Positions 1 to 14,219 of a stretch of 64,000 nucleotides of DNA are shown piece by piece (position 1 is the first letter of the stretch; every line of letters starts with the position of its first letter). The translations under genes were made by a program, and so were the position numbers. Origin of the DNA: Montifringilla adamsi (taxonomy: Eukaryota; Chordata; Aves; Passeriformes; Passeridae); assembly GCA_017590115.1 (NCBI GenBank), contig JAGGNK010006448.1, positions 15,253,860 through 15,317,859 of the forward strand. The letters are read 5' to 3'. Below the pieces are notes generated by a model. That model was not told the origin of the DNA, made no database searches, and worked only from the letters and a program-made list of their open reading frames with translations.

Positions 1-685
1 GCCACCTTGTCAGGTAAACTAAACCTTGGCACCAAAGTATCATATCCAATAATTTCTTGAATGCTTCCAGGGATAGTGACTCCACCCCTTTCCCATTCTC
101 CTAGTTCATTGCAATGATTCACAACCCTTTCAGTGCAGAAATTCTTCCTGATACGTAACCTGAACCTCCCCTAGAACAGTTTGAGTAAATTTCCTCTTAT
201 CCTATCACTGGCTGCCTGGGAAAAGAGACTGAGTCCCACTTTCCTACAACTTCCTTTCAGGTGGTTGCAGACAGTGATAAGGTCACCCCTGAGCCTCCTT
301 TCCCCCAGGCTAAACCCCTCAGCTCCCTCAGCCGCTCCTCACAGGACCTGTGCTCCAGACCCTTCACCAGCTCTGCTGCCCTTCTCTGGATTCGCTCCAG
401 CATTTCAATGTCTTTCTTGTAATGAGGGGCTCAGAACTGCACACATGATTCGAGGTGTGGCCTCACCAGTGCTGAGTACCCAGGGACAATCACTGCCCTG
501 GTCCTGCTGGCCACACTATGGCTGATACAGGCCAGGATGCCATTGGCCTTCTTGTCCCCCTGGACACACACTGGTTCATGTCCAGCCACTGTTGCCCAGG
601 TCCTTTTTTGCTGGGTTGCTTTTCTGCCGCTCTGCCCCCAGCCTGCAGCACTCCAGGGGGTTGTTGTGACCCCAGTGCAGGACTT
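1..685 (-). mobile_element. CR1 LINE fragment, 5'-truncated, runs off the left edge
   Basis: Read on the minus strand this is the end of CR1 ORF2 (C-terminal part of the reverse-transcriptase protein) followed by the 3' untranslated region. The plus-strand words for 'ctccagagaagggcaac', 'gtgctggtgaggccacacct' and 'gccaatggcatcctggcct' appear as complements between about 340 and 600. The 3' UTR continues to base 1, and the terminal ATTCTATG-type tail must lie just outside the window. The upstream end is lost near 685, as expected for a 5'-truncated LINE insertion. The 82- and 114-residue frames over it are broken pieces of this element or antisense noise, not genes. Confidence 0.92.
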
Positions 686-3600
686 ATTTTTTCCCTAATT
701 CTGCCTATAGTATTCAACACTGTTTTCATAACTGTCATTTAATATTGGTTACAATTTTTATATGGGTTGTTCAAAAGATATTTTCATTGATAGACATGTT
801 TTTGTGTTTCACCAGAGCACAGTATAGTTTATTACTTCTGGATAAAAGCCTATATGATCCTCAAGATTTCTATGCTGCCTTTTGCAATTCCCATAGAGTG
901 TATTATCTGATATTAGTATCATTTCTTATAATCCTTATTATGGGACATTCTTTCATCATGAAGATTATTTTATTCAGTCATAACAGAAGTGGCTTACATT
1001 TAGCAGGACAAAATTAAAGACTTCAATGAAAAAAATGGGTCTAATTAGGTAAGCCTAGAAGTCAGAGTTTTTTTAAAAATCAAGCACTGTTTAACCAGAC
1101 AATTCTATCCTCCCTTCTCAGAGAAAACTATAACAGTACTATCTTTTGATAATCAAGCTTGTTGAGAACAGAACTTTTATCTGGAGACACAGAAGCAAAA
1201 AAAAAAAAACGATATACCTTCAAGCATTTAATTATACAAAATTCTGTGGAGGAAAAGAGTGGAATGTATTAAAAATAACTACAATTTGGAAGAATAACAT
1301 CCAAAAGGGGACAAGACTGAAAGTTTTATAACTAAACAATTTCTAATAGAAAGGTATTTTCCATACAGATAAATAAATAGAATACTGCAAAATGCATGCC
1401 TTTCTTTTTTCTTTTTTTTTCTTTTTTTTTTTTTTAACAGAAAAGAGATACTCTTGAGAATAGAAAGGTTTGTATATGAAAAGTATTATTATGTTTCCTG
1501 GGAGTTACATTTTTTTTGAAATAAGCTTAGTCCACTTTATATTTCATTTATGCATGTTGGTTTCTGAACTATAAATAATATTGCATATTTTATTTATATT
1601 TTATTTTTATAAAGCTTTGCGTTTCCTTCTGATGAACAGAAATAGCGGGGAGAACAATAGTGAAAAATGTTGCTGGGTGAGTTGAGAAAGAATATGGAAA
1701 TTTATAACTACAACTTAGGAAAAAGCTGATCCTTCACACTTCCAATTAGTATAATCAGAGGTGAATAAAAGTCATACCCCTTTTGTAAAAATATAAATAG
1801 GATTTATATGTAAATGTAAAAAAAATTGTTTTGATAACTACTTGGTTCAAGATTTCTACATATCTATAATCCATAACTATGAATTATGTAACTCATGCTA
1901 GAGATGTAGTGACAGGATTTTCAATGAACATGCAAATTCTTCAGCAACATTTTTTACCCAGAGCTTAATTGATTATTACAGAATGCCTCCAGGGAGACGT
2001 AGTTGTAATTCACAAAGGACAGGAGGTAATTAGCTTCTTCTGAATAAACTCTTTTATGTCCCCATACTGTTTCAACTGTGTAGCTTATTTCCCATTTTTG
2101 GGAGGAGCAAGGAACAGGCAGAAACTCCTTTGGAAAGAACAGTAGTAGCAACAAGAACCACCTTTCCCACTGCAGAACTGTTTGATGCTAGTGGAGCGAT
2201 GCCAGCTTGAAGATAAACTAGACAGTTCAAAAAAGTCTCCTCTTACATAATGTCTGAAGCCTATGTTTAATTCCACTATGTAATGATTTTTGGACACTTT
2301 TGTTAGATTGCAGGATATTTGTTTTCTCCTTGAAATTGCCCTAAGAGGAACCACTACACCAATTAATTTTCATGGTAAACTCTTTCTTCAACTTCCTTAC
2401 AATTTTTTTTTTAAATAAATGTAAAGCAAATTAATGTCTTGAAATTACTTCAAAATATTTTTTGGTCAATTTTTATACTTTTAAGAAAGATTTAGCATTT
2501 GTGCCTGTTTCAATGGCAATTTCTAAATAGGGGCAGGTCGTCAGTAAGAGATATCATGAGCTCCTGCTTTTGGATGGATGGCTAAAAATGAGCTAACTGA
2601 AAATATTTACACTGCTGGCAGGTGAACCTTCTAAAGTGTTTAAAAAGTAGATCAAATTCATATATCCAGAGCAGTGAGACATAGAAACAAAGCTGAAACA
2701 AAGAAACAAAAAAAAAAAAAAAGATAACAGCATACATATAAACAAAATATTATAACCAAAATATCTTTAGCATTTTTGAAGGTGAAAAGGCTTTTAACCA
2801 CTTTGCCTGCCTGCTTCCATAAGAGAAGGAGAAGTTCAACAAATCATTCCTGTTATCACTTGCATGAGTTTGCAGAAGCATCAGTCAGCCTTAGTGGAGG
2901 TGTCCAGTCTCTAGTTTAAAACTTCTAATGAGGGAGACTGAGCTGTTTTCAATTTGCTCTGGTAGCTAATTATTAAGCCTGGCTGAATTTTTTTGATTAA
3001 AACAGATTTGACAGGCTCTTGGATTTTCCAGTCAATTAAATACTTTGAGAAACATTTACTTCAGCCAAATCTCTCCCCACCTCCTTTCCCCAATGAATTT
3101 AATTTTTTTCCTACAGAACTGTCTAGAAAAGGTCATACAACCTTCTTTATTTTGTTTCTAATCTAACATTTTTAGGGTCAGATTTCAACCTCCGGCTTCC
3201 TTGGTATGTTTTTCTATCATGAGCCCTCTCTCACTTAAACATATTTAAATTTTGTCTGCTCCTTTGATCTTTCAGTAAAACATAAGCATCCTTACAGCTT
3301 AAAGCAGACAGGTCAATCTTAAAAGTGAGACAAGAATGCAAGATTCTGGAACAAAAAAAATTCATAAAAAATTATGAATAACCACTAGATGTTTAAGAGG
3401 GAAACAGAAAAATCAGAGAACACCTGGGGAGGTCCAAATGAAAACATAGTTAGAACAAGAAAGATCAAGGACAGCAGCAGGAGTTTTAGGAATTAAAAAG
3501 AGAATGCAGACAGGGTTTTAGGAGTTAATAGTCAATGTGTGAAATGTCAACAAATCTGTGAATAGTCACAAGGAGGAGGACATGATAATGTGGCAAATAA

Positions 3601-6600
3601 TAACAAATCAGGTAAAAAACCCCTCTAAGACTTAACACAATGGTATTAAAATACTGTTTTCCCACATGCCAAGGCAATGATTACTATTCCTGACACCTTT
3701 AGTAGAGGATATTATGGGCAGATATATACTGGGGCAAAACTGAAGGTAAAGTGTGGTGATCATATGGTTAATCAACTGGCCACTCACAGAAGTCACTATC
3801 CTGTTATATTTACAGTCCCTTGGACAGAAGGAAAAATAAGGATTGGAATAATTACTGATGCTTTAGTATGGACAATAAAGATATTTTAAGACTGAAAGGA
3901 AAAAGGAGGCACTGGGACGTGTATTCTGAAACCTATTTTATACCCTAAATGATTAATAATCTAAAGTTTAGAAGGTTTAGCAAGATAGTAATGATTGTGA
4001 GCCTGTGAATAGTTTTAGAATGTGAATTTACTTCCTCAAAAACCTGTTCCCATCACAACTATCTCACCAGGAGAAACAGAGTCAGGGTTCCTAAGCTGAG
4101 AAAAGTGACCATGTAAAGACCCTTGACTTCTTCCTGCAAATAATCATAGGGCATATTTTCATGGACAGGTGAAGATTGACCCAAGGTGTCTGGAAGCACT
4201 TCTGGCTTGGCAGCAATGTACCTGTTTTACTCCATTTCTATGCCTAGATTAATTTGTCCAAATCTTAGTAACGCATATTTCCTTATGTTCCAGTGAACTG
4301 AACTACTGACTAAAATAATAAAGTACTAGCTGTTTTTCTAGCCTATCTAAAAGAGAAACAGCAAACAAACTTATTGAATGGTAATATGGATCCATAATAA
4401 AATCAATATATAAGTGAAACAAATCCCCAAAAGACCAAAAAAAAAGTCTATGGGTAATATATACATAAATATGCATCTAACTTATTTATGTTACTTTTAT
4501 ATAATTAATCATGTAAGAGGCATTCATGCATTAAGATCTTTTTGCTATTTTAAATTCTAAGTGGCCTACACTTTGAAGGTTACACATTTCTATTTACTAT
4601 TAATTTTAAGTTGTTAAAGGGATTTGGTTAATATGATTGGATAGCAGAAATATTTTTTCCATAAAGATTAACAGAGACACCTTATAATGGACATTTTTGT
4701 GTGGAAATTTCTGGATGTTTCCACTTCATTCAAACGTCAAATCATCTCTGAAGGACACTGTAATTTAATCATCATGAACTCATACAAATGTTTCTTTACT
4801 TTGAACATTATATTCCTTTTCTACAGATGAAATAATTAGAACACAATTAATTAGCTTAAGTATGTGATTTTGTAAATATAACAGTTCAAGCATGCTGTTG
4901 AAGAATGAAGTTTTGAAGATTTTTTCTTCAACATATTTTGAAGTAGGATTGATATAGTGGAATTTGTCTTGCTAAATGATTACATCTTCACAGTCAATTA
5001 TGCATATTTTGTACTTGCCTGATGCTGCTAGAGAGGATGTCAAAAACTATAAATACTTGTAGAAAACACAATTGATTCTAAGTAAATGCCTAGTATGTGT
5101 CAGATGAAGTAGTATATCTAATATAAAATATATAATAAAGTTGTAAACTATATACTCTGTAGGGATTCTAGGGTGTCAGATGTAGAAAACCAGATTTATT
5201 CTCATAAATTCATTGAACAGATGTGCAAGTGATATGTTAATTTGACCATCAAATCTGATCACTCTCCCTAGCACTTAAGAAATATTATTTCAGAAGCATA
5301 TTAAAAATAAGCAAACAAATGAAATAACAGCATTTCCAAATAAACAAACAACCAGGGAATAAGCTCTCAGTTCTGGTTTTGCCTCTCTTGAAGAAATAAC
5401 CAAGAGAAAATGCAGAAGTAATGCCAGGGATTATCAATAAATAATTTTAGAAAACCTAGCTTATTTGAGCAAAATCAATTAAATAGTGAGTAGCTAGAAA
5501 ACCATAATGGGCATTCACTATTGCTCCTTATTTTTCCACATGTACCTTCAGCAGGATATCCAAATATTGGGGCCCAAATTTAGTAAAATGAACCCAGAAT
5601 CCATAATAACAATATATCCACTATTAATAAAGCCTCCTTTGTCTTTTCACTTAAGTTATCCCAGTTCAAAAGATCAGCAGATAACAATAATGCCACTCAC
5701 CATAAATTCAAATAAAGTCTTGTGTCTTAAAATAAGCCTAATCCTTAGGAATTTATCACATAGTGATAATGTACAAATTAAGTAAGTTACAAGTCCAAGC
5801 CGTTTTACAGAGAAATAAAGCTTAGAAACTATATCTTGATAGCTATAAAATTACTAAAAGCTAAAACTGTGCTACTGCCCATCAAAGAAACAAAGAGCTT
5901 TGATGTGAAAACTGAAAATTCTCTGAACTCGACTTCTTTCAAATGGAACCCCAAAATAAAATTAGCTGTTTAGTCTCATTTTCAAATTTGATTTATTAAT
6001 ATAGGTGGAGTCAGGCAAAAATGACAGATATGGTCAAACCCAGGCATATTATAAATTGCATTCCAGTAAAACCAGCAGTTTTAGCAGCTAAGCTTTCATC
6101 ATTTCAGAGCAGAGTGGTATAGAAGACCCCAGAGTAGGGCATATTTGGTAAAATGAACAAAAGATAGTAGTTTACATCAGTGAACTTGGTAGAGAGACAC
6201 CTGTATTTGTTCTGTACTCTGTCATTATCTTTGCATGTGGCCTTGTCAAACCAGTTCCTCTCTCCCTCCTCCAGTTTTTACGTGCAAATAGGAAGAGTAA
6301 TACATAACACATTCTGTCATCTCCTAAAATCCTGCTTTTTAGCTATACTGACAGAGTTAGAACAGCAAAATCTCTCCTATATAGATGGAGTTTACTTTTA
6401 AATGAGTGTGTTATGCAGTTATAATCTGCATCCATTCCAGGAGGGTAGCACAGTACACAGATGTAAAATACCTTCTTGCAATTATAACTGCATACATCCC
6501 TCAGCATGCATTGGGTGTTTATTAGTGGTATTCCACATCCTTTTGTCAAGTAAGCCCCAAGGGTGCTTAAAATCCCATCAAGCTGCCAGAGTTGCATGCC

Positions 6601-9200
6601 AGCAAGTCATCCTCAGGACTGGCTCTGGCTAATGATATTCCCAGAGAGGAATGTGGGGACAATAACCCAACAGTGCTCATCACTCTCCAGCACTGGTGTC
6701 TTGAAATTTGTGAGCCTGATATTTTTAGCTCTTATCACCTTTCTGAGTCACATGACTTAAGCACAAAACAATACTTACATTTTTTCCTTCCTAGGATTTC
6801 TGGATTTTTTCTATCTAAGCTTTGATATTTCCTACCTCAGAGGGGGAAGGAATTTGTATACAGCTTAAATCTAATATGGCAGTGACAGATACCACATCTC
6901 TGGAGACTGCAGTTCAGCACAGTTCCGTAAAACCTCTAATAATGCAGCCTACTGATGGGCAATATGACCATTGTTGTAAAAAATTACCCCATATCTACTA
7001 AATGAAAAGAGTACATATATTGCACACCTATTTAAATGGCCTGGCTTTGTGATGTCAGGATTTCAGACTTTTAGAGCTAAAGAAAGGTATAGCTCCTAGT
7101 GGTTCTCATAAACCAAATTTGAATTTTATCATTAGATCGCCCCTCCGCATTTCTTTTTTTTTTTTTCCAAGAACCATTGCTTTGTTTTAGATATAAATTA
7201 CAGAGTAATTCTCATGTTTGTAGAAATTAGCCTGCATGTAATAAAAGAAGGCAAGTAACACTGCAAATTACTTACTTTGATAAAAATGAATGAAGAAATG
7301 ATGGGACTTAGTATACTGTATGTTGGACAGTATACTTAGTATACTGTATGCTGACAGAAACTATGCATAATTTCCAGATCAAAACTTCAGACTAAATGCA
7401 ACTGCTAAAATGAATGATACCTTTATATCCATAGTAATATGTTATATTTGACTCTAAGATAGTAAAAATAGAGAAAAAGAGAGCAACTAAATGGGCAGAA
7501 TATACTAAGATTTCGTATAAAAATAATTACACTAATAATTATCTTAATATTTTTCCTACAACATTGGCTTAGTCTGCCAGACATTATCTATATTCTAAGT
7601 TAGCTTTTTTTTTTTTTCCTGAAAGTGTATGTAAAAATATATAAAAGCAGGAATATAAGAAGGGAGACACTGACACAACAATTTTACTGTTCAATATGAT
7701 CATTACTAATGAGTAAATTCATAGTCTGTGTGGAAACCTGATGAGGTTTTTCAGCATTTACCTTTTTTTCTTTCTTTCTCTTTTTCATACACATCCTTCA
7801 AAGATCATTTATTTGTTTTTAAATACCTTTGGGATTCTTTCCAATAAATTTTTAATGATTCTTATATAGGGTTCAGGCTAAGACTGTACATCAATATTTT
7901 CTGCCAGCATCCTTTCAGTAAGTCATGTCTGGTTTGACATAATATACTACGCCACTTCAGGGTGCACTTAACAATGGCATTTTAGGTTGGAAAGGAAGGA
8001 GCATTTGACATTCAGCCAAAATGGAGCTACTATGAAGCAGACACCACTGAACTGCCTTTCAGTTTAGTCATGAGGCCTTCAGCACTGTTTTGCTCTACAA
8101 AACCATTTTTGTTTTGCCATGCTACTTGCCAACAGTTAAAATCTCTGTAACGCAAGTCCCACATAAACACAATCCCTCTTCCATGTGTAAGAATGATTGT
8201 AACATTCTTTGGGGTTTTTTTCTCTGCAGACTGCAGTCAGGTTTTGGCTAAGTGCTGAATGTCTTCCCTTCAAGAGGCCCCAGCATTTTTACCTAGATTT
8301 GTCTGCTCAAAGGCAAGGGTCAGGCCTATAGAAACTTTTGTCTTCTCTTTGGGCTCTGTACTTCATCAGCCCTGTTTCCTTTCTCTTTGTTTCCTCTCCC
8401 TAGAAATGCCTAAAAGCCTTTATTCTTTATGGTCCATCAGCCTGGATCTGGTGGCAGTGCACCTCTTTCTCAGCTTTCAGCCACCTCTTTCCACCCAGCT
8501 CATGCACCAGGTCCCTTCATGAATGTGCAGCTTAGTGCTCTGCAAAAAGGCCTCTGCTGGCATTTATTAGAGTGTTACAAAAGAAAAGCAAATTGCAATC
8601 AAAAACAAAATGCAAATTGAACTCAGAACAAAGGTTATTTAAAAAAGGTAGGAATACATGACAGGGACATGAAGCCCTGAATTTATTTACATATCCTTTT
8701 GCTACAATTCTCCAATATTATGTATTAACATTCTAAAGGAAAAAAAAGTATTTTTCTAAGTGATTACAGCATTATATACAGCTTTTTCTTCTCATGTTCA
8801 TTTTCCCACATTGGGTGCTACCTACAGAATTAACATGACTGTTTTATAGGTACTCTTAAGAAGAGAAGTATTTTTATACTTGAATTTCATGTAAAAACCT
8901 GAATGTATTTTCACCAGGTTATTTTGTGCTTTGCCTTTGCAAAAATGTATCATTTCAACAGATGCTATATGTTCAAAAGTTAGTTATTTATTTATCATTG
9001 CATTCAAATTTTTGATGAAGCGTGAAAAGGTAAATTTAGATATTTCAGGCTCTTTCCCAAGAAGGAGGTAGCAGTAAGTACCTGCAGTCATGTCTCTAAC
9101 ACTAACCCATACTGTTACAAGATTTACACAGAATATCCCAAATATGACCTACTTTCCATAAGAATTTTCAATTAACCTAGGCAGGATGATGGCTTCAGAT
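686..9200. other. Unique AT-rich intergenic DNA
   Basis: About 8.5 kb with no recognisable gene, CR1 or LTR. It holds scattered homopolymer tracts (T-rich 1402-1436, A-run near 2709, T-runs near 7150 and 7605) and one small tandem duplication, listed separately. The longest frames are under 95 codons and have no recognisable protein. Confidence 0.7.
7306..7350. repeat. Small tandem duplication, 28-bp period
   Basis: The 17-mer acttagtatactgtatg occurs at 7306-7322 and again at 7334-7350, with a partly repeated spacer (ttggacag / ctgacag). The word agtatact is itself palindromic, so the duplication may have arisen by slippage at a hairpin. Confidence 0.8.
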
Positions 9201-10150
9201 ATAATAGAATGGCTTGTGTTTTAAGGGACCTTATAGATCATCTATTTCAAACTCCCCTAACATCAGGAGGGACAACTTTCACCAGACCAAGTTACTCAAA
9301 GTCCCATCTAACCTAGATGTGGACACTTCCAGAGGCACGATATTAACAAATTCTTAACTTGTCCCAGTGCCTCACCACCCTTACAGTAAAGAATTTCTTC
9401 CTAATATCTGATCCAAACCTACTCTCTTCCAGTTTGAAGCCATTCTCTCTCGTCTTATCACTACATGTCCTCGTAAAACGCCTTTCTACATCTTGCTTGT
9501 AGGTTCTTTTTAGATCCTGGAATGCTGCAATTAGGTTACCCTGAAACCTTCTCTTTTCCAGGCTGAACAATCCCCCTTTTCTCTGTTTTTCATCACAGAA
9601 GAAGTATTCCATCTTTCTAATCACCTTGGTGCCTTTCCTCTGGACTTTCTCCAACAGGTCCATGTCATTCCTGTGCTGAATACCCCAGAGCTGGATGCAG
9701 CACTGCAGGTGGGGTCTCACCAGAGCAAAGGGGCATAATCCCGTCCCTGGCTCTGCTGCCCATGCTGCTTTGAATGCAGCCCAGGACACATTTGGCTTTC
9801 TGGGCTGGGAGTGCCCATGGCTGGGTCATGTTCATCCTCTCATCCACCAGCACCCCCAATCCTGGGCAGGGCTGCTCTGAGTCTGTTCATCCCCAGCCTG
9901 TGTTGATACCAGGGTTTGCCCCAGCCCAGGTGCAGCATTGCTCTTGGTCTTGTTAATCCACGTGAGATTCCCATGGACCCACTTCTCAGCCAGTTCAGGT
10001 CCCTCTTGATGGCATCACATCCTTCAGGTGTGTCATCCATGTCACTTATCTGCAAATTGTCTGAGAGTGTGCTCGATCCTTTTGTCTATGCTTTTAATGA
10101 AGATAATGACTAAGACTGGTTTACAACGCTGATGTCCATTGGGACCTTTA
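9201..10150 (-). mobile_element. CR1 LINE fragment: end of ORF2 plus 3' UTR
   Basis: Minus-strand CR1 of about 950 bp. A 148-codon open stretch (9343-9789, minus) carries the C-terminal CR1 ORF2 landmarks: [51 protein letters not shown] and KKFFTVRVVRHWDKL. The 3' UTR runs to a short tail near 9204. Upstream, the reverse-transcriptase FADD site is damaged: the frame breaks right after F-A-D near 10050. Homology fades at about 10150. The copy is old and inactive; its open stretch is a remnant, not a host gene. Confidence 0.93.
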
Positions 10151-10808
10151 TCTATCTAATATGGTGCTATTATAAATCTAAGGCTGATGATGTTTTTCAG
10201 GTGTACCATCTACAGATTGGGAGTATTCCATTAAAAATATCTTGGCTTCAGTTTGATTTTGTTAAAAACAGGACAGAAATGAATATAAATTCTTCCTGGG
10301 TTCCTCTTGTGTTTGTCTTATAACATCAGGAAGCAGAGGAGGTGGCCCAGGAGGCTCAATCATCCCCTGGATAATTGTGCAGCTCTGCAGGGTGTAGAGT
10401 CCTCATGTCAGAGCTTCTTCCAGTCTCAGTGTTGACACCTCAGCTCCAAGGCCACCTCTCTGACCTGTTTTGGACTCAACTCTCCTAAATTCCCCAATGC
10501 CATCTTAATCATGCATCAACTTCATCCCCATCCAATCACTGTGACTTTTCCATAGAAAGAAGTCAGGTGTGCACACTGGATAGCACCTGCAGCATAGCAG
10601 AAAGTTCTGCAGCCTGAGTATTTGGATTCTTGACCCAGCCACTCTTGTGATTCTAGATAGACAAAATGTTTTCAAGGTGTTTTATGAAAACCTGGTAGGA
10701 TTGACAGGCAAATGGAAAAATTTAATAGTATATTCTTATGTAGTTGAATGGAACAAACCTTTCTAGGTGCTGCCCATGCATGGTGCACAGGAAAACAGAG
10801 TAGCACAT
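10151..10808. other. Intergenic DNA, no assignable element
   Basis: Lies between a CR1 and an ERVL LTR. The part from 10320 to 10640 is richer in C and G than its surroundings and may be an old unrecognised repeat. I see no coding evidence. Confidence 0.5.
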
Positions 10809-11396
10809 TGTCATGGATTATCTCCAGATGACAATAAGCACCACTCAGACTCTTGAACACTCTGCCCTCTGTGAAATGTGGGAGAGAACCAGAAGAGTAA
10901 AAGTGAGAAAACTCATTATTTCAGATAAAGTGATTTAAATTGGTAAAGTAAAAGCCATGCTTACAAGCAAAGCAAAACAAGGAATTCATTCAGCACTTCC
11001 CATCAGGTATTCAGCCATCTCCATGAATGCAGGGTGCCATCATGCAGTAGTGATTACCTCAGAAGAAGAATGCCATCACTCCAAATGTCTCCTTTCCTTC
11101 TTCCCCTAGCTTTATATGCTGAGCATGATGCTACATGATATGAGATCATCAGTTGGGGTCAGCTGTCCTGGCCTCTCCTCCCAACTCGTTATGCCTCTGC
11201 TCACCACAAGGGAGGGGTGAGAGGCAGAAAAGGTCTTGACTCTGGGCAAGTGCTGGTCAGTAATAATGAAAATATCACTGTCTTATCAACACTGTTTTCA
11301 GCACAAATTTAAAACACTTAGTGATCCAAAACATAGACTATGAAGCTATCCAGCTACTGTGAAGAAAGCTAACTCTATCCTAGATGAAAACACTTT
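10809..11396 (-). mobile_element. ERVL-type solo LTR, bird-wide family
   Basis: On the minus strand this matches, from memory, the abundant avian ERVL LTR throughout its length. It has the early words 'gataacaca'-like and 'gtcaagaccttttctgc', the core 'ggacagctgaccccaact', the TATA box in 'catgctcagcatataaagc' (plus 11111-11125), and the late words 'gaattccttgttttgctt' and 'ttttctcacttttactctt'. The 3' end is a TGTCATGG start on the plus strand at 10809. The 5' end near 11396 is decayed and no target duplication is readable. The usual poly(A) region near 10930 is mutated. No retroviral internal region flanks it, so it is a solo LTR left by recombination. It is diverged and probably old. Confidence 0.9.
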
Positions 11397-14219
11397 AATA
11401 TGCTTGAATATTTGCCCTGATCGTTACTCAATCATTTGGGTACAGAGCTGCAATAACAAAAAAGTGACCAAAACTTAGGCCTTTTGTTCATTTCTCCCTT
11501 TGATGATGTAGCAAAAGAATATAATTATGTCAATCTAGTTTTAGTTACTGGTAGTGTAATGACTGCACTAAACATTTACAAGTGAGAGAATCAGAAGACT
11601 GAAAAGTCTACGAGCAACAGCACTGCAAGCTGAATTAATGAAAGCTCAGCAAATATTTAAAATCAAGCCTTAACTAGAAACTGAAAGTGTTGCAAATATC
11701 CAAATACCTCACATATTCAGTAACCAGTTATTAATGTCATCAGTCTACTCTGTCGTGCAGTGGTGCAGTTCTAGAAAGGCCAATACTGTTGGAAATTATA
11801 TCATCAAACAGAGCTTTCATGTCTACAGACAATTTTGCAAAAATTATTTGGACAACTACACAATCATTTATTTTTACTAATCAATAGAATAGCCTCTCAC
11901 TTATCAGGCATCATTTAGAGGAACTACAACATTCTAAAATAAGTTTGCATACTTAGCCACCTTAAATTCTGTGATAAAGAGGCAAATTAAAAAAAAAAAC
12001 TATAAAAAAATACCGACTTCATAGCTTTTGGTTTAGTAATTCCATTCTTTGAGCAATTTTCTAATGAAAACTCTTTTTCTTGTAATCCTGAATATTATAT
12101 AAAAACTCCAGAGAAAACACTTAACTTTAAGAACTGGTGTAGATCATACCAATACTGCCTTAAGAGAGCTTTTACCACATGAGTAAGATGATCTTTCCCA
12201 GTATACAGGACCATTTTCCCTACCTTATTCAAATCACATGCACAGGGAGAAATAAATTCATAACTTTGCATAATATTGTGGCAAAAATGTCCTGTAAATG
12301 CACCCGTAAGTACAACTCTGATTATGATTAAAGTTTATCTTATTATAGTATAACTAAGAGGATCATTATATTATATACTCTGCCATGATTTTTTTTAAAC
12401 TGCTTTTTCTTAAAGTAGCTTGAATTTATGTTCAGACTACTTTTGTATTCATAAGCTCACAATACTACTCCACACATCCCCAGAGAGCAACCCAGGAAAG
12501 ACTATTCAAAGTACTAGCACTTATTCTACTGTAATGAGCATTACTCTCAGTACTGTAGTAACTCCAAGTCAAATACACATAAACCCCTTTATATAACATG
12601 CTCAGTTTCAGATGTGATCTGGATTAACCTTTAAATAGAAAGAAAAGGCCTGCTGCAGATCTGTGTGAGGCTTTGGCAATTTGAGTCATAAATTGGTCTC
12701 AGTCCTGTCATCTGAAAGCAACAGAGATTTTGGCTGATCCGTGACTGTAATGCTGCCCATAAGAGGCGACCAAAAGGAAAAAAATAAAAAGAAAGATGGC
12801 TTTAGACTCTGCTTTTCTCATTCTTTAATCAGAGGGATTGTGCTTTTTTGTGCAAAGGACAAAATTATGTCTGTAGTCAGTGTCTTGGCTTCAGATATAA
12901 TAATATTCTGTTGGGTGTTACAAATAGCAGGAATAGACCTGTACTATTTGTGGACTTGCATATATTCAAGCCTTCAATATTTTTGACTAGTTGGAACTAA
13001 TGGAACAGATTTTCAGAGCAAACATTTCATCCCCACAATTTAAATAAATTGCTAACAGGGAAGGTTTTTTATGACATCAGGTAAAACCTTGAAAGGTTCA
13101 GTAGTGACTTGAGGCATGTTTAAACCCTGTAATGGAGAGCTGACCTGAGCTGGTACTTCCACTGGATGCAGAACCAATTGGCCTAAAAAGTAGTTGTTTG
13201 GTCCCAAAAGGAATATAGTTGCATAAGAATAGTTCCACCTCTGCACTAATAAACCTTGCCTCGCAGATGTTTTCTTAACAGAGCTTTTACAGATGTAGAT
13301 ATTATGCCACATATAATATCATGTCATAGAAAGTACAAAGAATTTTTTTCTAGTACTAAAATGAATATAGCAGTTCTTGTACATTTAGGTGAAGTTTGAA
13401 ACGCTCTAACAAAAGCAATCATGTTATTTTCAGCCTTGATTATTTCCTTTTTCTCCTTCAGCCACTTTCTGTATTTCTAATGAGGCTTAATCTTTATGGT
13501 AGAAATTCCAATGCTCAGTACATTATGTAGGTAAACAAGACCTTTGATATTTGGCTATTTCTGTCCTTTGAACATAAACAGAAAAAAAAATTAACATTCC
13601 AGATTGTCACTTCTGATACATTCACACTTCTTAGTTGGGAAGTTTGTTCTATATGTTAACACACATTTATTGTTGATATAAAAAGGCTTGCCAGCATACT
13701 GTGAGAGTAAAACATACTGTGGCTAGAAATGGACCCAGGAGAGGTATGTATTTCCCTCTTTCTTGGGATCTAATAGGCCTTCTGATATGTTAAATTTGAC
13801 AGGTCCATTTTTTTTTTTCCCTTTCCATTATTTATTAAACAGCCAAAGCCTCTGAACCTTAAGGCAATCTCACCATGTTCTGCCAAACACAAAAACTTTT
13901 AGGAAAGTGTTGAACTGTATATTCCTCTTTCTATACATTTACATGTGACATCCTACAGGAGTCATTTTTGCATTCATCTTATTTCCCATAATATAGGTTA
14001 ATCAGATATCCTGATGCTATATCCTAATGTTATTCATAAGATGCTTATAATCTTTCCCTGTTCTATTTGTTAAAGTCAGATTTTTCTTTCTAAACTTTCA
14101 CTGTCTGTCAGCCTAGGGTAGCAATTTAACCAGAAAAATCAAATCTAGCTTTAGTACACCCATAAATTGTCAAGCAGTTTTCAGGATTTTGGTAAATCCA
14201 AAATCTGTTTTCCAGGTTC
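11397..14219. other. Unique AT-rich intergenic DNA
   Basis: No repeat or gene recognised apart from one possible TATA promoter and mini-exon at 13677-13743, listed separately. A minus frame at 13052-13312 has no recognisable protein. Confidence 0.65.
13677..13743 (+). promoter_or_regulatory. Possible TATA promoter with a mini first exon
   Basis: TATAAAAAGG at 13677-13686 is a textbook TATA box. About 30 bases on would be a start site near 13707. An ATG at 13729 opens five codons (M-D-P-G-E), followed at once by a near-consensus splice donor, gag|gtatgt, at 13743/13744. TATA, spacing, ATG and donor are all in order, but each is common by chance in AT-rich DNA. I find no partner exon downstream. 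Confidence 0.18.

Noticed and set aside
3677..3889. 70-codon plus-strand frame as an exon
   Set aside because: The residues look plausible, but there is no acceptor or donor and no recognised protein.
9343..9789. 148-codon minus-strand frame, the longest in the window, as a gene
   Set aside because: It is the C-terminal part of CR1 ORF2 with clear family landmarks and ends inside the element.
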